64,000 bases of DNA from NCBI GenBank assembly GCA_003550325.1, contig QKWP01000062.1, positions 285,411 to 349,410 on the forward strand, read 5' to 3'. The notes beneath the pieces were generated by a model. That model made no database searches. It was not told where the DNA came from and saw nothing but the letters and a program-made list of their open reading frames with translations. The stretch's first letter is position 1. Each line of letters begins with the position of its first letter. Made by a program: the position numbers and the translations under genes. This document shows, piece after piece, positions 24,649 through 36,207 of this stretch. The DNA is from Gigaspora rosea (taxonomy: Eukaryota; Glomeromycota; Glomeromycetes; Diversisporales; Gigasporaceae).

Positions 24649-25849
24649 CATCTGATCTTGGAAAATCATATATTAGTGCTTTTACTTATTACGATTTAGT
24701 GTTATATTAGAATTTATCAAATAATTTAAAAATTCTAGGCAAATTTGCTAGAAAACAGTTTAAGGGATAATACAATTTTGTGTAACTATATTTTGTTATA
24801 TTTTATGTAGATTCAATATAAGAATTAAATTGATTAAGTTGTTACGAAATTGATAAATCTTAGGATTGAGATGAGTTTTGAAGGCGTGATAATATCAATA
24901 ATTGTAATGAAAAAAGTTGTGCATAGGATTTCGAATTGTCAAAGATGTGTGTATGGTTGATAGGAATATATTAAAGTGAACGGGAAATGCAACATACATG
25001 TACATATTTGGTCACGTTTTATGTATATTATATAGGCACATATGTGTCTTTTAGCTCAATAACTACTAGGTCAAATTTGGTAATTTTTTTTATTTTAATA
25101 CTATAAACTTCTAGAATAAAATAAAGGAAAAATTTGTCAAAATTGGTTTGGTAATTAAGAAATATTTAAAAAAAAGGTAAAAATATCTTAGAAAATCAAG
25201 ACTGCAATTGTATTGTTTTAAAAAAAATACAATTGCAGCCTTGTTTTTTTAAAATAATTACTGTTTTTTTAAAAATTTTATATAAATATTTCTCAATAAC
25301 TACCAGAAATTTAGTAACTTTTTTTTTATTTTCATTTACAAGTATATAGAATTAAAATAAAAAAAATTTGCATTTTATATTAGGAATGCATCAGTTCGGT
25401 CCGGTCCGGTCTAGTCCTTAAGAGGTCCATTATCATAGTGTTTATAGTCCTAGTCCGGTCCAGTTCTTCAGTCCCATAACTAGTGTATTGACTCGATTAT
25501 GTTGTGCTCGATCATTGATCGATTTAGTTCAATAATCGAGCACCAATTAAGGTGCTCGAGCAACAATGGGTCAATCAATGATTGATAGTGCTAATCAATC
25601 AAATGAATATATATTTGATCGACTAAAAGTTTTTTGATTATCTATATCAGGAAGATAACAATTCATGCGCAATAGTTACCTTTCTAAAATGTAATCTTTG
25701 AATTTAATAACGTACATATTTTAGTCTATATTAATAATTATAACATAATCAAATTAAATAAAAGCAATTTTTTTCTATACCAGAAACAGAGTGCAACGAA
25801 GTGCATGGTTATCTGAGAAGTGAAATGATTTGTGCAAATACATACTTGT

Positions 25850-25976
25850 TATTTAATGAATATCGGTGAATACGGTGTATTCCACAGATTAATAGTAAAA
25901 TCACGTGGCCGAAGGCCACGTGGTTTACTATTATTCTGTGGAATGCACCGTGTTCACCGATATTCATTAAATAACT
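25850..25976. repeat. Near-perfect 127-bp hairpin
   Basis: The arms begin TTATTTAATGAATATCGGTG and meet at ACGTGGCC-GAA-GGCCACGT. Only a few mismatches occur over 60-base arms. It is nested in the 3.36 kb hAT element and could be transcribed as a long hairpin RNA or be a MITE in its own right. Confidence 0.8.
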
Positions 25977-26445
25977 AGTTTATCCCATGGGTATGACGTA
26001 ACAACGCGTGCAACACAACTTAGCTACTGTAGTAATTTAACCTTTATTTCAATAATTGACCTATTATATTTATTTTTTAAAAAAAAATAAAATTGAATGC
26101 AAAAAACAGTTAACTGAAGAAATTTTCAAATTGCAGAGAATCTCTCGTGTAAAGAATACTACAATAACAAGTGTTTTAAATGGCTGTGCCTCAACCAGTT
26201 TCATAAGCTATCAAGTATGAAAAACGAATTTAAGAATTTAATTCTTCAAGTTCAAGCTCTCCTATTATCTTTGGAACCTTCGGCACATTCAAGACTACTC
26301 TTGAATGATATTTTTAAACGTTACTCGCTTTAAACCTTTTAGACCATTAAAAAACGTGATAATAATATAAAAATAAAAAAAATAAATAATATTTTAAATA
26401 TTTAAATAAACCTTTTTTTTTTATTGAATGAAAAATTAATAAAGT

Positions 26446-26690
26446 ACATTAAAATTCTTCATCTGCCTATAACAATTTTAAAACCTTTAGTATCTAGTAA
26501 AGTCCTTCACCTGCTTACAACAATTTTAAACCCTTCGAACCTAATAAAGTCTTTCGTCTGTCTATGACAATTTTAAAACTCTTCGAATCTATTATAGTCA
26601 TTTGTCTTTCTATGACAATTTTAAAACCCACCAGATCTAATAGTCTTTTCGCCTGTCTATGCCAATTTTAAAACCTACGCCCTAGTAAAT
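26446..26690. repeat. Tandem repeat, unit about 60 bp, four to five copies
   Basis: The unit reads AAACCCTTCGAATCTAATA, then AAGTCTTTCGTCTGTCTATG, then ACAATTTT. Copies vary at about one base in six. It lies in the nested TIR element. Confidence 0.75.
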
Positions 26691-26834
26691 ATGACTATTT
26701 TAAGACCGGTAAAGAAATACTAAGTCTTGTTGATTACATAATCTTGAATTTAGTTCACGATCTTTAACTTTTAATTAGGGTTTGCTGTAAACAAAAATTT
26801 TAACTGTTAAAAGATCAAAACTTAACGTTAATCA

Positions 26835-26885
26835 CACCGGTCTATATGAAAATCATGTAACACATGATTTTCATATAGACCGGTG
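26835..26885. repeat. Perfect 51-bp palindrome (24-bp arms, 3-base loop)
   Basis: CACCGGTCTATATGAAAATC and four further bases pair without mismatch with the right arm around AAC. Perfect arms in such AT-rich, ageing DNA imply a recent origin or conservation of structure. Confidence 0.85.
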
Positions 26886-26985
26886 AAAATAACCTAGGAA
26901 AAAAAGCACGGGTTGTTACATAGTACCCATGGGATAAGCTATTCTTATTGGTCGCTCTTCCATATGATGAGGATTATTATTAATT

Positions 26986-27209
26986 GTGGCAGATTAAAAT
27001 GAAATCAGATTAAAATGAAACTGGTGACCTTTCTTGCTCACCTTTAAAGCTTATAAAACCCACATATACTCATTTATTAATAACCCTAACCCTAAACCCT
27101 AACCCTAATGCTAAAAAAAACCCCCAAAAATGTCCCCTAAAAAATTTTAAAATTTTGCTTAAAAAATAGAAAAATTTCATTTTAATCCGATTTCATTTTA
27201 ATCTGTCAC
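26986..27209. mobile_element. AGATTAAAATGAAA MITE with telomere-like core (224 bp)
   Basis: The TIRs are GTGGCAGATTAAAATGAAAT and the complement of TTTCATTTTAATCTGTCAC. ATTAATT is repeated on both sides (26979-26985, 27210-27216). The interior has AACCCTAACCCTAAACCCTA followed by more repeats. A worn relative lies at 3839-4040. Confidence 0.75.
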
Positions 27210-27239
27210 ATTAATTATTTTATGCATTTTGACTTACGC

Positions 27240-28210
27240 AGTAAGTTAACAGATCAAAGATGGCTAAGCAGGGATATGCCAGTGGCAATCCGGTTATGCC
27301 AGGATCAACTTTTAATTCTGATCGGGAGTATGATCACACATGAGATCAGATAAGCAGATTTGAATTAGCTGCCTAATTTAGGATCACAATGGAATGCTAA
27401 CAATATTTTCATTGTCAGGAGAAGATGCACGCTACGAGCAGACCAGCTGCCATCTCTGTTAGAAGCAAAGTTTGCATAACATTATTGCAAAACATTATTG
27501 ACCATCACAACATTATCCCTTCTATAAGGTAACAAGGGATAATAATGCAGACGATGATGAACAGATAAATTACGCATTGCCAAGGAAATATCAATTAGCT
27601 TTTAATGTACATATGATATCATTCAGAGTTTTTCATTCGAAAACATTTCAATACATGGAGGCAAATCAAAGTGACAAATTGGTCTATCAAGGCAGGCGTT
27701 ATAACTGAACAGATATCTATAGCCGTGGTGCAATTCTCCGGAGAATTTCAAGCGAAAGTACACTATCCCAAACCTTCGAAATAAAGATGATAAGCTCTAT
27801 AATCATCTTTATGAAAGGAAAAGAACTTATTGAAGATACACTACATCGATATTCTGAACTTTACAAACGTTGGGATAACGATTCCAATGATTGCCCAGAA
27901 TAATATATGTGGATTTCCTTGAGTCATCAAAGACAATATAAGCGTATATTAGGCTATATTATCTTTACTGTACATACGTATCTAGTATGAATGATTTAGT
28001 GAGGAACAGCATCATCCCTGAGAACCTGAGGAACGAAGCAGGTGAATTCTCCTCTTGGACAAGCCAAATTTCTTAAAGCAGTAGATTTTGCCGTGATTTT
28101 TCGAAAATGGCCAACATGGTTGATGACAAACTCAAATGTATATGATAGAAAGCAGTGCAAATATACTTGCAGAATATTACACCAATTTCATTGGGTCTTA
28201 ATATAAAAGA
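27240..28210 (+). pseudogene. Broken coding remnant, possibly retrotransposon gag
   Basis: Protein-like pieces occur in shifting frames: QINYALPRKYQLAFNVHM and MKGKELIEDTLHRYSELYKR near 27550-27880, and AKFLKAVDFAVIFRKWPTW near 28060-28120. The phrase ELIEDTLHRYSELYKRW resembles the YAxxFxxLYxR region of gag proteins, but this is a weak resemblance. In-frame stops and shifts are numerous. The start shares GCTAAGCAGGGATATGCCAG with 37063-37083. Confidence 0.3.
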
Positions 28211-29194
28211 TTCGCCTACAGTCTTAAATTGTCACCAGAAATCAAACTCAATAATGAAGGCATTAAGCCAACATGGTGTAATGCAATATACAGCAATTCG
28301 AAATACTGCTTGCAGATTCAAATAAATCAAAAAAAAATCGTTATATGATGCGTTGGTACGAAGTCAGTGGGGGCTAGCGCACAATAAATAATTATGAACA
28401 ATCACGTGCAGAGCAAATTCAAAAAAAAAAAAAAAAAAATTATTATTATTAACATAAGCATTGAGCCAACACTATACAACATATTGCATGAGGGAGAAAA
28501 TTAAAGAATCGCCTGCAGAATTCGATAAACATTAAAAATTGAACCAAATAATGCATTAGCATTAAGTCAACGGGTTGAAACTTATTAAATGATGAACAGA
28601 TAGATATAACCTCTAAGAGAGATGTAATTATATAAGATTGCATTATTTGATTCGATAAATATAATATAATCGATTAATGATTGGCCTAATGATTGATCGA
28701 TTATATATACTTGAGGTTATAAATTATATTCTTGATCGATCATACTCGATCAAGTATATATAATTGATGTTTGATCGATTAAAAAAAATTTTTTTTGATC
28801 AATTATCGATCAACAGTTTTTTTGTCAAGTCAATACCCTACCCATAACGGTCCTTTAATGATTACGTCAATCTTAATGCATAAGATTTTATTGGCCAAAA
28901 ATAACGTAATTATTTACTGTCAGATATAAACAAACATCATATGATCTATGTTACACCTGATCAAGAAATTTGATTGGGTAATACAAATATCACAGTTATA
29001 TTTACAAGGACCGGTCCTTTAATGGTCCCACAGTTCTTATCGGTCCCAGTCCAGTCCCAGTCCTGGACCAGTCCTGGACCGGTTTTTTTCAGAACTGATG
29101 CAACTCTATTTTATATTTTATTAGCCAAATTAATTTTGCCAAAAGTTTTATCAATCATGCAGTCCATCAATCGTCAAAATTTCATCAATATGAA

Positions 29195-29337
29195 ATTACA
29201 GACAAATTGGTTAAATAGAATTATAAAAATAATGAAGATATTGATAATTTAAATAGTATAAATAATGCAAACAAAGATATTAGTGAAATTTATCTATTGC
29301 ACTTCAATAAATATGTCAAAATTTTAAAAAGCAAATA
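29195..29337 (+). pseudogene. Short coding-like remnant, unrecognised
   Basis: The frame NNEDIDNLNSINNANKDISE continuing to a TAA near 29337 has protein-like composition, but it has no start and no identifiable domain. It follows the right end of the outer hAT element. Confidence 0.25.
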
Positions 29338-29548
29338 AATAAAGCTTTTATTAATTGATCTTTTTTTCTATAATTATAATAGTTCATTAATAGTTTTGTC
29401 AAAAGTTTCATCTATAGTTTTGTCAAAAGTTTCATTAATTGTCAATAGTTTCATCAATCATTAGTAGTTTTGTCAATCATCAAAGTATTATTAGACAAAA
29501 CTATTTCATCAATTGTAAAATAGTTTCATCTTTATTGCTCACCCTGAT

Positions 29549-29929
29549 TAGAGGTCTGACTCGATGAATACTATTCACTGAATATTCACTGAATATTCGA
29601 ATATTCGAATATATAATTTTTCACTGAACGAATATTCGAATATTTAAAATTTCACTGAATATATTCATTGAATATTCATTGAATATATATATATATATAT
29701 ATATAATGTTACAATTTTATTTTATTTTTTAATAATTTATTTGCAATTTTATTGGCTAATTTAAGTGAGATATTATATAATTTTTTAAAATTGAAATATA
29801 TTTAATATTCAATGAATATTCAGTGAATATTCATTGAATATTTTCAAAATTTTTGAACAATATTCGAATAAAAAAATATTGAACAAATAAATATTCGAAT
29901 ACTTATTTTTTGACCAAGTCAGACCTCTA
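29549..29929. mobile_element. hAT-like MITE with GAATATTC subterminal array (381 bp)
   Basis: The ends TAGAGGTCTGACTCGA and the complement of CCAAGTCAGACCTCTA are flanked by a perfect 8-bp duplication ACCCTGAT (29541-29548, 29930-29937). GAATATTC and ATTCGAAT palindromes recur about ten times near the two ends. The terminal TGACTYGA agrees with the 3.36 kb element at 25481, so the two are probably related. Confidence 0.88.
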
Positions 29930-29937
29930 ACCCTGAT

Positions 29938-31440
29938 GATTTATTGAATGATAGATGACAAAATCATTTAAGTGAACCGAATTAAACATTATGTCATCCT
30001 AGTGATTTTATTAAATAATTAAATAATTATAGTTAATCATATATTGTTCTGAAATACAATTGTTAAGGGTAGGGTGAATGTAGATCATTTATCATATGAT
30101 TTTAGTAGAACAATGAGATTTATAGAAAATAAAAATGAAACTTTTTACGGTTGTTATTAATTTAGCCAAAAATTTTATAATATGTTGTACAAAATACTCT
30201 TTTAATAATAGTAAAATTTTAATAAATATAGTTTTAAAAAAATTATACTTCTATATGTCATAAAGTTTTCTGTAGTTGGCTCAAATTTTCTGTAGTTACA
30301 CAAAAATAATTAATTCTAATTGGTTGAATCTATGTTGTTTACAATCGTAATTGGTCGATCACCTGGTTTCATATGATTACAACGTAATCACTATTAAAAA
30401 TGATTTACGTTCACCTAGCATGGTTGAAGTTTGTTTTTATTGGCTATATGTGTCAATCTGTAGATTCCAATTTTTAAACCACAATTGGCTACTTAATTTC
30501 ATATATAAAGTAATAAAAAAAAATAAAAATAAAAATCAAAGTATATATATTTCAAGTTTTGCTATAGTTGAGTTTTGCATTCACATTGGTTGGGTAGGAC
30601 CCGAAATATACATAGATAGGTAAGGTGACTTTTAAATTTTTTATTAATTGCTATACACAAGCCTTTTTTATAAGATTAGTATGCAAAGTTTATATCTTAC
30701 AATAAAAAAATTAAAAAAATACACAAAATAAAATTCTTACCTCGATTATAGTATAAAATTTTATAGTGATAAAACAATTTTTAGTAGCAGACGTATTTTT
30801 TAAAAAAAATTCTTACGCATATAAACTTGTGCATTGACATGTACATACATACTATGTACATACTAAGGCTCTATGTTTAATAAAGCATATGCAAGCCACT
30901 GGAATATTCCCACCATTGTATGTAAATTAATTAACTAAAAAATTAAAGTAAAATAAAAATATCATATATATTTAAATAATTTAAAAATAAAATAAATAAA
31001 TAGATTAATGAAAAAAGAATAAATCTAGATCTTGCACTCTGTTGGTACTCTAATATCTCGTGGGTCATATGCAACAATTTTATTGAATGAAATACATTAA
31101 AAAAATAAAATCATAAGTTTTTATTTTAAAAAAAATACAATAAGCAAATAAAATAAAAAAATTTAATTTATGCAAATCGATATAGCAAATGCGTGGATTC
31201 AGAATTCTATATAAAACGGTTGATTTTACCATATGTACACCCGTATCTAACTCTAATTTAACTAGGAAATTTCAAATCAACTTTAATTCTGTTTCTCCTT
31301 ACAACCATATACATAAAGATGAGAGAAATAATAATTGAAAAAGTATTGGTATTATTGGTTGAATTCGTGACGCATAGTATCAGCTGGTGGTCTCTACACA
31401 GCACAGACCTGCTTTGATGAAAAACTATACAAATTTCCAT
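29938..31440. other. AT-rich stretch without a clear gene
   Basis: It contains the repeat copy at 30595-30850 and degenerate DNA. A plus-strand open frame at 30351-30623 shows no recognisable domain and partly overlaps that repeat, so it is not called as a gene. Confidence 0.4.
30595..30850. repeat. Interspersed repeat copy 1 (GGACCCGAAATATACATA)
   Basis: It matches 53298-53565 in the same orientation over about 260 bases, starting at GACCCGAAATATACATAGAT, then AGGTAAGGTGACTTT. The nature of the element is unknown. Related CGGGGTCCT ends occur near 12925 and 35817. Confidence 0.65.
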
Positions 31441-31559
31441 GGGTGGGGAGGGTTCGAGTACAACGAGTCTTGCTTTTTTTCGGTCTGTTGACTTATATCA
31501 ACTAAAAAAAAAAAAGGAAAAAAAATATATATCTATATATAATCAACCAAAATCTTACT

Positions 31560-32030
31560 TACAGCTAGCATCAACGACATAGCCAATGAGATCTAACCAC
31601 CAGCACCAACAACAATGATGCTCCAACGGCAACCAATTGCAACATAATTAATAACCTATAAAGAACAAAATACAACAACACCAACTACAGCTTAATCACT
31701 ACCTAATCAGTACAAACGACGACCTACTCGACGACTCCAATGACGACTAATCAACATCAGTTTAATTAGCGATAGAACAAAAACAAAATACAGTAGCACT
31801 AGCTACAATCTAACTACTTACCAACAATGACCAATCACTAGTACTAACGCAATTTCTATTCAGCAGTAGCAGCGATGACTAAACAACAAAGAACGAAATA
31901 CAGCAACACGACTACGACTTAATTACTTACCAACAAAAACTTAAAAACTAGCACCAGTCCATAATGACGTAGCAGTAATTACCGGCACCTACGAACGACA
32001 ACGCGACTGCTATATTTAATACAGAAATAA
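31560..32030. repeat. Imperfect CAACAAC/GACGAC-rich repeat
   Basis: Phrases such as ACCAGCACCAACAACAATGA and CAATGACGACTAATCAACA recur loosely. The reverse complement of the same style of sequence lies at 62400-62970. Frames through it are poly-residue and not convincing as protein. Confidence 0.5.
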
Positions 32031-32039
32031 AAGAAAAAA

Positions 32040-32740
32040 TATTTAAAAAATAAATATGATCTACAATCAATTAAATAAAAAACAAATATGTAAAACGTAC
32101 ATATTTAAATAAGAATTAACAAAAAAATTTAAAATAAAATAATTAATAAATTAAAAATAAATTAAATTAAAAAAGATCGTTTAAAAAAGAATAAATATAT
32201 ATAAAAAAAAAATTTAAAAAATCGAAAAAATTAAAAATATATAAAGAAAAAAAATTTAAAAAAAATTAAAAAAAGTTTAATTAAAAGTTTAATAAAATAT
32301 TAAGTTAAAAAAATAATAAATTAAATGTTAAAAATTTAAAAAAAAATAAAAAAAGAAGAAAGTTAAATAAAAAAATTAAATAAAAAAGAAAAAAAAATCG
32401 AAATAAATAAAATAATAAATAATAAAAAAATAATAATAAAACAAAAAAAAACTTAAAAAAAATAAAAAAAATAAAAAAAAATTAATAAATAAAAAAGAAA
32501 AAAAATCAAAATAAATAAAGCGAAAAAGAAAAAAATTAAATAAAAAAACTTAAAAAAAATAAAAGCAAAAAAGAAAAAAATTAATAAATAAAAAAAAATT
32601 AAATAAAAAAAAATTTAAATAAAAAAAATTAAATAAAAAAGAAAAAAAAATTTAAATTATTAATTAAATAAAAAAAAGCGTTTTTTAAAAAAATTGAAAA
32701 AATTTTAAATAAAAAAAAAGAAATAATTTATACATCGCAT
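32040..32740. repeat. A-rich low-complexity tract
   Basis: About 700 bases consist of AAATAAAAAAA-type sequence with very little C or G. It ends at TACATCGCATGTGCGATG. A similar ending follows the A-rich part at 54470-54570, so the two tracts may belong to one repeat family. Confidence 0.8.
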
Positions 32741-32767
32741 GTGCGATGTTGTCGCACCTGCCGTAGA

Positions 32768-33022
32768 TCATAAAATCAGGTGTAACATAAAATCAAAACA
32801 ATTAGAATAACCCATTTTTTTATTAGATTGGGTTAGAGTGAAGTATAGATTGTGTGTATGGATAAGAGGGGGTTTTATAGTAAAATTTTGCAAGGAGTTT
32901 TTTTTGTTAGAATCCTAAGAGTAGTTTCATATACTCAATTTTAAGTTATAGACGATTTTTGACAAAACGAATATTTGTTTTGAATTTTTTGATTATGTAA
33001 CATTACACCTGATCTTGAAACT
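32768..33022. mobile_element. MITE with ATCAGGTGTAACAT ends
   Basis: ATCAGGTGTAACATAAAATC on the left faces GATTATGTAACATTACACCT on the right. The phrase ACACCTGAT...TTGATTGG recurs near 8855, 13410, 28950, 49690 and 50375, so this end is widely dispersed. Confidence 0.55.
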
Positions 33023-33354
33023 TGATTGGGAGAGCGACATATAAGGCGCGTCGCATAGGGCAATGAATAAATTTACTCAAAAAAAATATTAAATCAATAA
33101 AAGAATAAAAAAAAATAAAAAAAATTTAAATTAAAAATTGTAATATAAAAAAAAATTTTAATAATAAAAAAAGAGAATTGCTAATTATAACTAGGGGTAA
33201 AATTACCTATTTATTGTATAACATTAAATAAATTAATATTATATATATTTATACTATTAATTACAAGTTTATAACTAGTTTTATTTTTTTATTAAACTGG
33301 GTTCAAATTTTAATACTGGGTTTAAAATTTAATTTGTATAATACAGTTAGTATT

Positions 33355-33650
33355 AGTATAACCCTAACCCTAACACTAACAACTACTAATCCTAACAACT
33401 ACACTTAGTTACGCTAACCCTAACCTTATTAACCCTAATCCTAATCCTAACTTTATACTAACTTTAATTCTAACTAACTAACTATATACAATTATACTTT
33501 TTCCAGACCCTCATTAATGAGACGCAATTCCATGTCCGATTCTAGGTAACTAACTATATACAATTAATACAATTACATTTAGTTATGCTAAATCTAACCT
33601 TATCTGTCATACTAACCTATCCCTAACTAATTAACTAACTAACTACTGTA
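33355..33650. repeat. Degenerate CCCTAA-type tract
   Basis: CCCTAACCCTAACACTAAC and TTAACCCTAATCCTAATCC phrases run on for about 140 bases and resume at 33590-33650. These are too irregular to be a working telomere. They resemble the internal tracts of the MITEs. Confidence 0.6.
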
Positions 33651-33797
33651 AAATACAAACCCATGTACCCTGGGTCTCAATTTAGTACCGGGTGCCTCTA
33701 TATGGGGTATACTGTATTAAGACTCTCCAACGGTCTCTGTAGCACTATAGCCAATTGTTGATATCTCATGTTGTTTTCAATTTCTTGTTTGTTGTGT

Positions 33798-34470
33798 CTA
33801 ATGCAGGACCTTGGTGCGCATGCCCATTTTCTCTGCAATGTTGTCATCTGATTTCATCTGTATAGTAACACTAGTATTCCCTTCCTGTTTTTCTTGTTCT
33901 GTGTCCAGTATTGCTGTATCAAGGTTTTCTATTTGGGTAATGTCCTCCTTAATACTGTTGTCCTCCACTGCCTCTAGGTTTGTTTCATATGTACTCTGTT
34001 GTGTTTCTATATACTGTATTGCTGGTATGTATTCATCAATTTCTTTGGGTGTTTCCCTAATAAGAAAATGCTTCTTGTGCCGTTTGTCTGTTGCACTTCT
34101 GACTTTAACCCTCTGTTACGTTTGTATTCCCGATATGACCTGAATGCAAATAAGAATTTTAGTTGAATGAATTGAGTAAAGTTATCATCGATAAATAATT
34201 TACCTAAGTAGTATGAAAAAGGATGCAAATTCTGAAGATAATATGGAGCCTGGTAGAGTTGTTGAGCAGACCACAATTCATTATTATTTTGTCCAGCCGA
34301 ATCTCCACTCTCAGTAAATTCAAACACAATCTGAAGTTATTTTGTCCACAAGAATTAATATCTCTCGCAAATTTCAAATATGACCAAGTATTTTTATCAG
34401 ATTTCAAATGCGACCAATAATTGCTGCCTTTAGCAGATTCCAAATACTCAGATTCAATCATTTTATTCAT
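33798..34470 (-). pseudogene. Small decayed gene, unrecognised, with one intron
   Basis: The reading starts at 34470 (MNKMIESEYLESAKGSNYWS) and shifts frame near 34330 into a stretch with SGQNNN-like phrases. It then meets a clean GT-AG intron at 34203-34140. After the intron the protein-like frame contains a TAA near 34120. It continues as KHFLIRETPKEIDEYIPAI and a Glu/Asp/Gln-rich tail ending at 33798. A recent loss of function fits these breaks. No domain can be named; the charged, low-complexity tail suggests a disordered protein. The plus-strand open frame over it is a shadow. Confidence 0.4.
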
Positions 34471-34769
34471 ATATCTTAACCTATTTCATAATTTAAAAAA
34501 ATAGCACTTAGAAAACACACAATGATCAAAATTCGTAACAGCCTTAAATTAGAAAGAATAAATAGTAATGCTTAAAGTATAAAATAGACTTAAAAAAGTC
34601 GTAACAGCCTTATTATGTTCATATAGAATGTAGCTTTTGAACCTATTATAACGGAATTTAGAATTGGATATGTACATAGAAAATATAACTGTAATGCAAG
34701 AATCAATACCTTATGTTCATAAAGACATGTAAACAAAAGAATGAAAAAATGGCGTAAAAAAAAAGATAT

Positions 34770-34890
34770 AGGTTGTCATATGTAAGATATGTTGTATAAC
34801 AGGTAAAGTTACCACCGTTATTCTTTAGTTGTCATACTGTCGTCATATATATAATGATATGTTGTATAACAGGTAAAGTTACCACGGGTA
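34770..34890. repeat. Local tandem duplication
   Basis: GATATGTTGTATAACAGGTA followed by AAGTTACCAC occurs at about 34786 and again at about 34857, separated by 71 bases. Confidence 0.75.
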
Positions 34891-34939
34891 AAAGAAGTTA
34901 TTCTCTAAAAAAAATAGTAAAATAAAAATAATAATAATA

Positions 34940-35052
34940 CGACCTGAGTTATGAAATAGTGAAACCTGCTATGACCATCGCGTGAGGGTTTTTATATAAT
35001 AAAAACCAATAAAATGCAAATTTTACTATTTCGCAACTTAGGTTTTACCCTG
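34940..35052. mobile_element. Short MITE, about 110 bp
   Basis: CCTGAGTTATGAAATAGTGA on the left is an imperfect inverse of TTACTATTTCGCAACTTAGG on the right. It lies between ATAATAATAAT tracts that may be its target. Confidence 0.55.
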
Positions 35053-35393
35053 TTCTATAATAATAATAATAATAATAAACAAAAAAAAATACGTACATAT
35101 GCAATATAGTGGGAATAAAAAACATGCTTTTTTACTTTATTTGTTTATTTATTTTTTTTTAAAAATCGAAATACTGCTCATGCATGTACTCAATTTCAAA
35201 ACAAAGGGGCAGACCAAATTATACTAAAAATACGCAAATTAAACTTTTATATATAGAATTTTGATATACAAATATGCAAATTAAAAATCTAATCTTTTTA
35301 ATAATTTTTTAAAAGAATACGCAAATGTAAATCTTACTTCATTTAATTTGTCTATGATGGCGACGCATTCTCTGACCTGACCTATCTATATAT

Positions 35394-35807
35394 GGGCTTA
35401 GTGCTGCAAAAAGGGGGTAAATCGACAAAACAAAAGATCTTCAGAAAATCAATTTTTATGTTCATATGGGCTAATCCAAATAATTGCTGATATCTCTTGT
35501 TCTACTGGTTCATTTTGAATGATTTAGCTATCAAAATGTTCGTCTCGATGAGATGAACATTTTGATAGCTAAATCATTCAAAACGGACTAGTAGATCAAG
35601 AGATATCAGCAATTCTTTGGATTAGCCAATATGTATAAATTATAAGAAAATACCAGCTTCAAAGAGCTATACTACAAAATTTTATTAATATAACTGCTTT
35701 TGTGTTTTAAGTAAAAAATGTTCCAAATCTTATTTTAAATTGATTTGTATAGAAAAAATTATTTTTGAAAAATTGTCAATTTACCCCTTTTTTGCAGCAC
35801 CAAGCCC
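35394..35807. mobile_element. GGGCTTAGTGCTGC MITE with foldback core (414 bp)
   Basis: The TIRs are GGGCTTAGTGCTGCAAAAAG and the complement of TTTTTTGCAGCACCAAGCCC, with ATATAT on both sides (35388-35393, 35808-35813). A strong central hairpin of 65-base arms contains TTTTGAATGATTTAGCTATC, the same core phrase found in the PIF-like foldbacks although the ends differ. Confidence 0.8.
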
Positions 35808-35910
35808 ATATATTTCGGGGTCCTGGTTGGGCCTTGCTTTTGGTCAAGTTCTGCCATTGATTGAGCTTTGTTGTGGTCAAATTTTACCAAGAACAAGCTA
35901 CTAGTACTTT

Positions 35911-36089
35911 GCAATCAAGTAATATTATTGTCAAGTTTTTTTTAATAAAATTTTTTATTGGATGAAAATATGTTTTATAAACTGTTAATCAAATATAATT
36001 GCAATCAAGTAATATTATTGTCAAGTTTTTTTTAATAAAATTTTTATTGGATGAAAATATGGTTTATGAACTGTTAATCAAATATAATT
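35911..36089. repeat. 90-bp tandem duplication
   Basis: GCAATCAAGTAATATTATTG begins at 35911 and again at 36001, with only two or three differences over the 90-base unit. It is a recent event, or an assembly product. Confidence 0.9.
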
Positions 36090-36207
36090 GCCACTATTAT
36101 TCTTTTAATTACATGGTTTTTTATTGATTATACCAATAGTTCTAAAAAAAATAAACTATATAATACCTCTAAAATATTTGTGATCATTGCCGTAAAATAT
36201 TAAATAA

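Larger units (their letters stand above)
22330..25372. other. AT-rich repeat-bearing stretch without a gene
   Basis: It holds two MITEs (listed), a short perfect-type hairpin near 25197-25243 (GACTGCAATTGTATTG arms), and low-complexity DNA. A minus-strand Lys-rich fragment near 23100-23180 is too short to call. No gene is supported. Confidence 0.45.
25977..26941. mobile_element. TIR element, about 965 bp, TTATCCCATGGGTA ends
   Basis: TTTATCCCATGGGTATGACG on the left and its complement-like GTTACATAGTACCCATGGGATAA on the right form TIRs of about 33 bases (also covering ACAACGCGTGC / GCACGGGTTGT). No target duplication is obvious. The interior holds a tandem repeat and a perfect hairpin and no transposase. 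Confidence 0.6.
25481..28840. mobile_element. hAT-like element, 3360 bp, with TGATCGAT subterminal array
   Basis: The ends TAGTGTATTGACTCGA and the complement of TCAAGTCAATACCCTA are flanked by a perfect 8-bp duplication CCCATAAC (25473-25480, 28841-28848). Uninterrupted host sequence at that site is seen in the related copy at 50195-50526. TGATCGAT, ATCGATCA and related palindromes crowd the first 170 bases and the last 180 bases. The interior holds other repeats and a weak, broken coding remnant near 27550-28200, but no recognisable hAT transposase. It is therefore non-autonomous or has captured other DNA. Confidence 0.85.
25381..29108. mobile_element. hAT-like element with GGTCC/GGACC subterminal array, split by a nested hAT
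   Basis: The ends TAGGAATGCATCAGTTC and the complement of GAACTGATGCAACTCTA are flanked by a perfect 8-bp duplication TTTTATAT (25373-25380, 29109-29116). Without the nested element it is about 360 bp. Both subterminal regions are packed with GGTCCGGTCC / GGACCGGTCC-type motifs. The centre matches the copy at 50195-50526. There is no transposase frame. The 8-bp duplication and TAG ends are diagnostic of the hAT superfamily. Confidence 0.85.

Noticed and set aside
33811..34143. Plus-strand frame of 110 codons (Ser/Cys/Leu-rich)
   Set aside because: It is the shadow of the Glu/Asp/Gln-rich minus-strand frame of the small decayed gene at 33798-34470, which has a splice-consistent intron.
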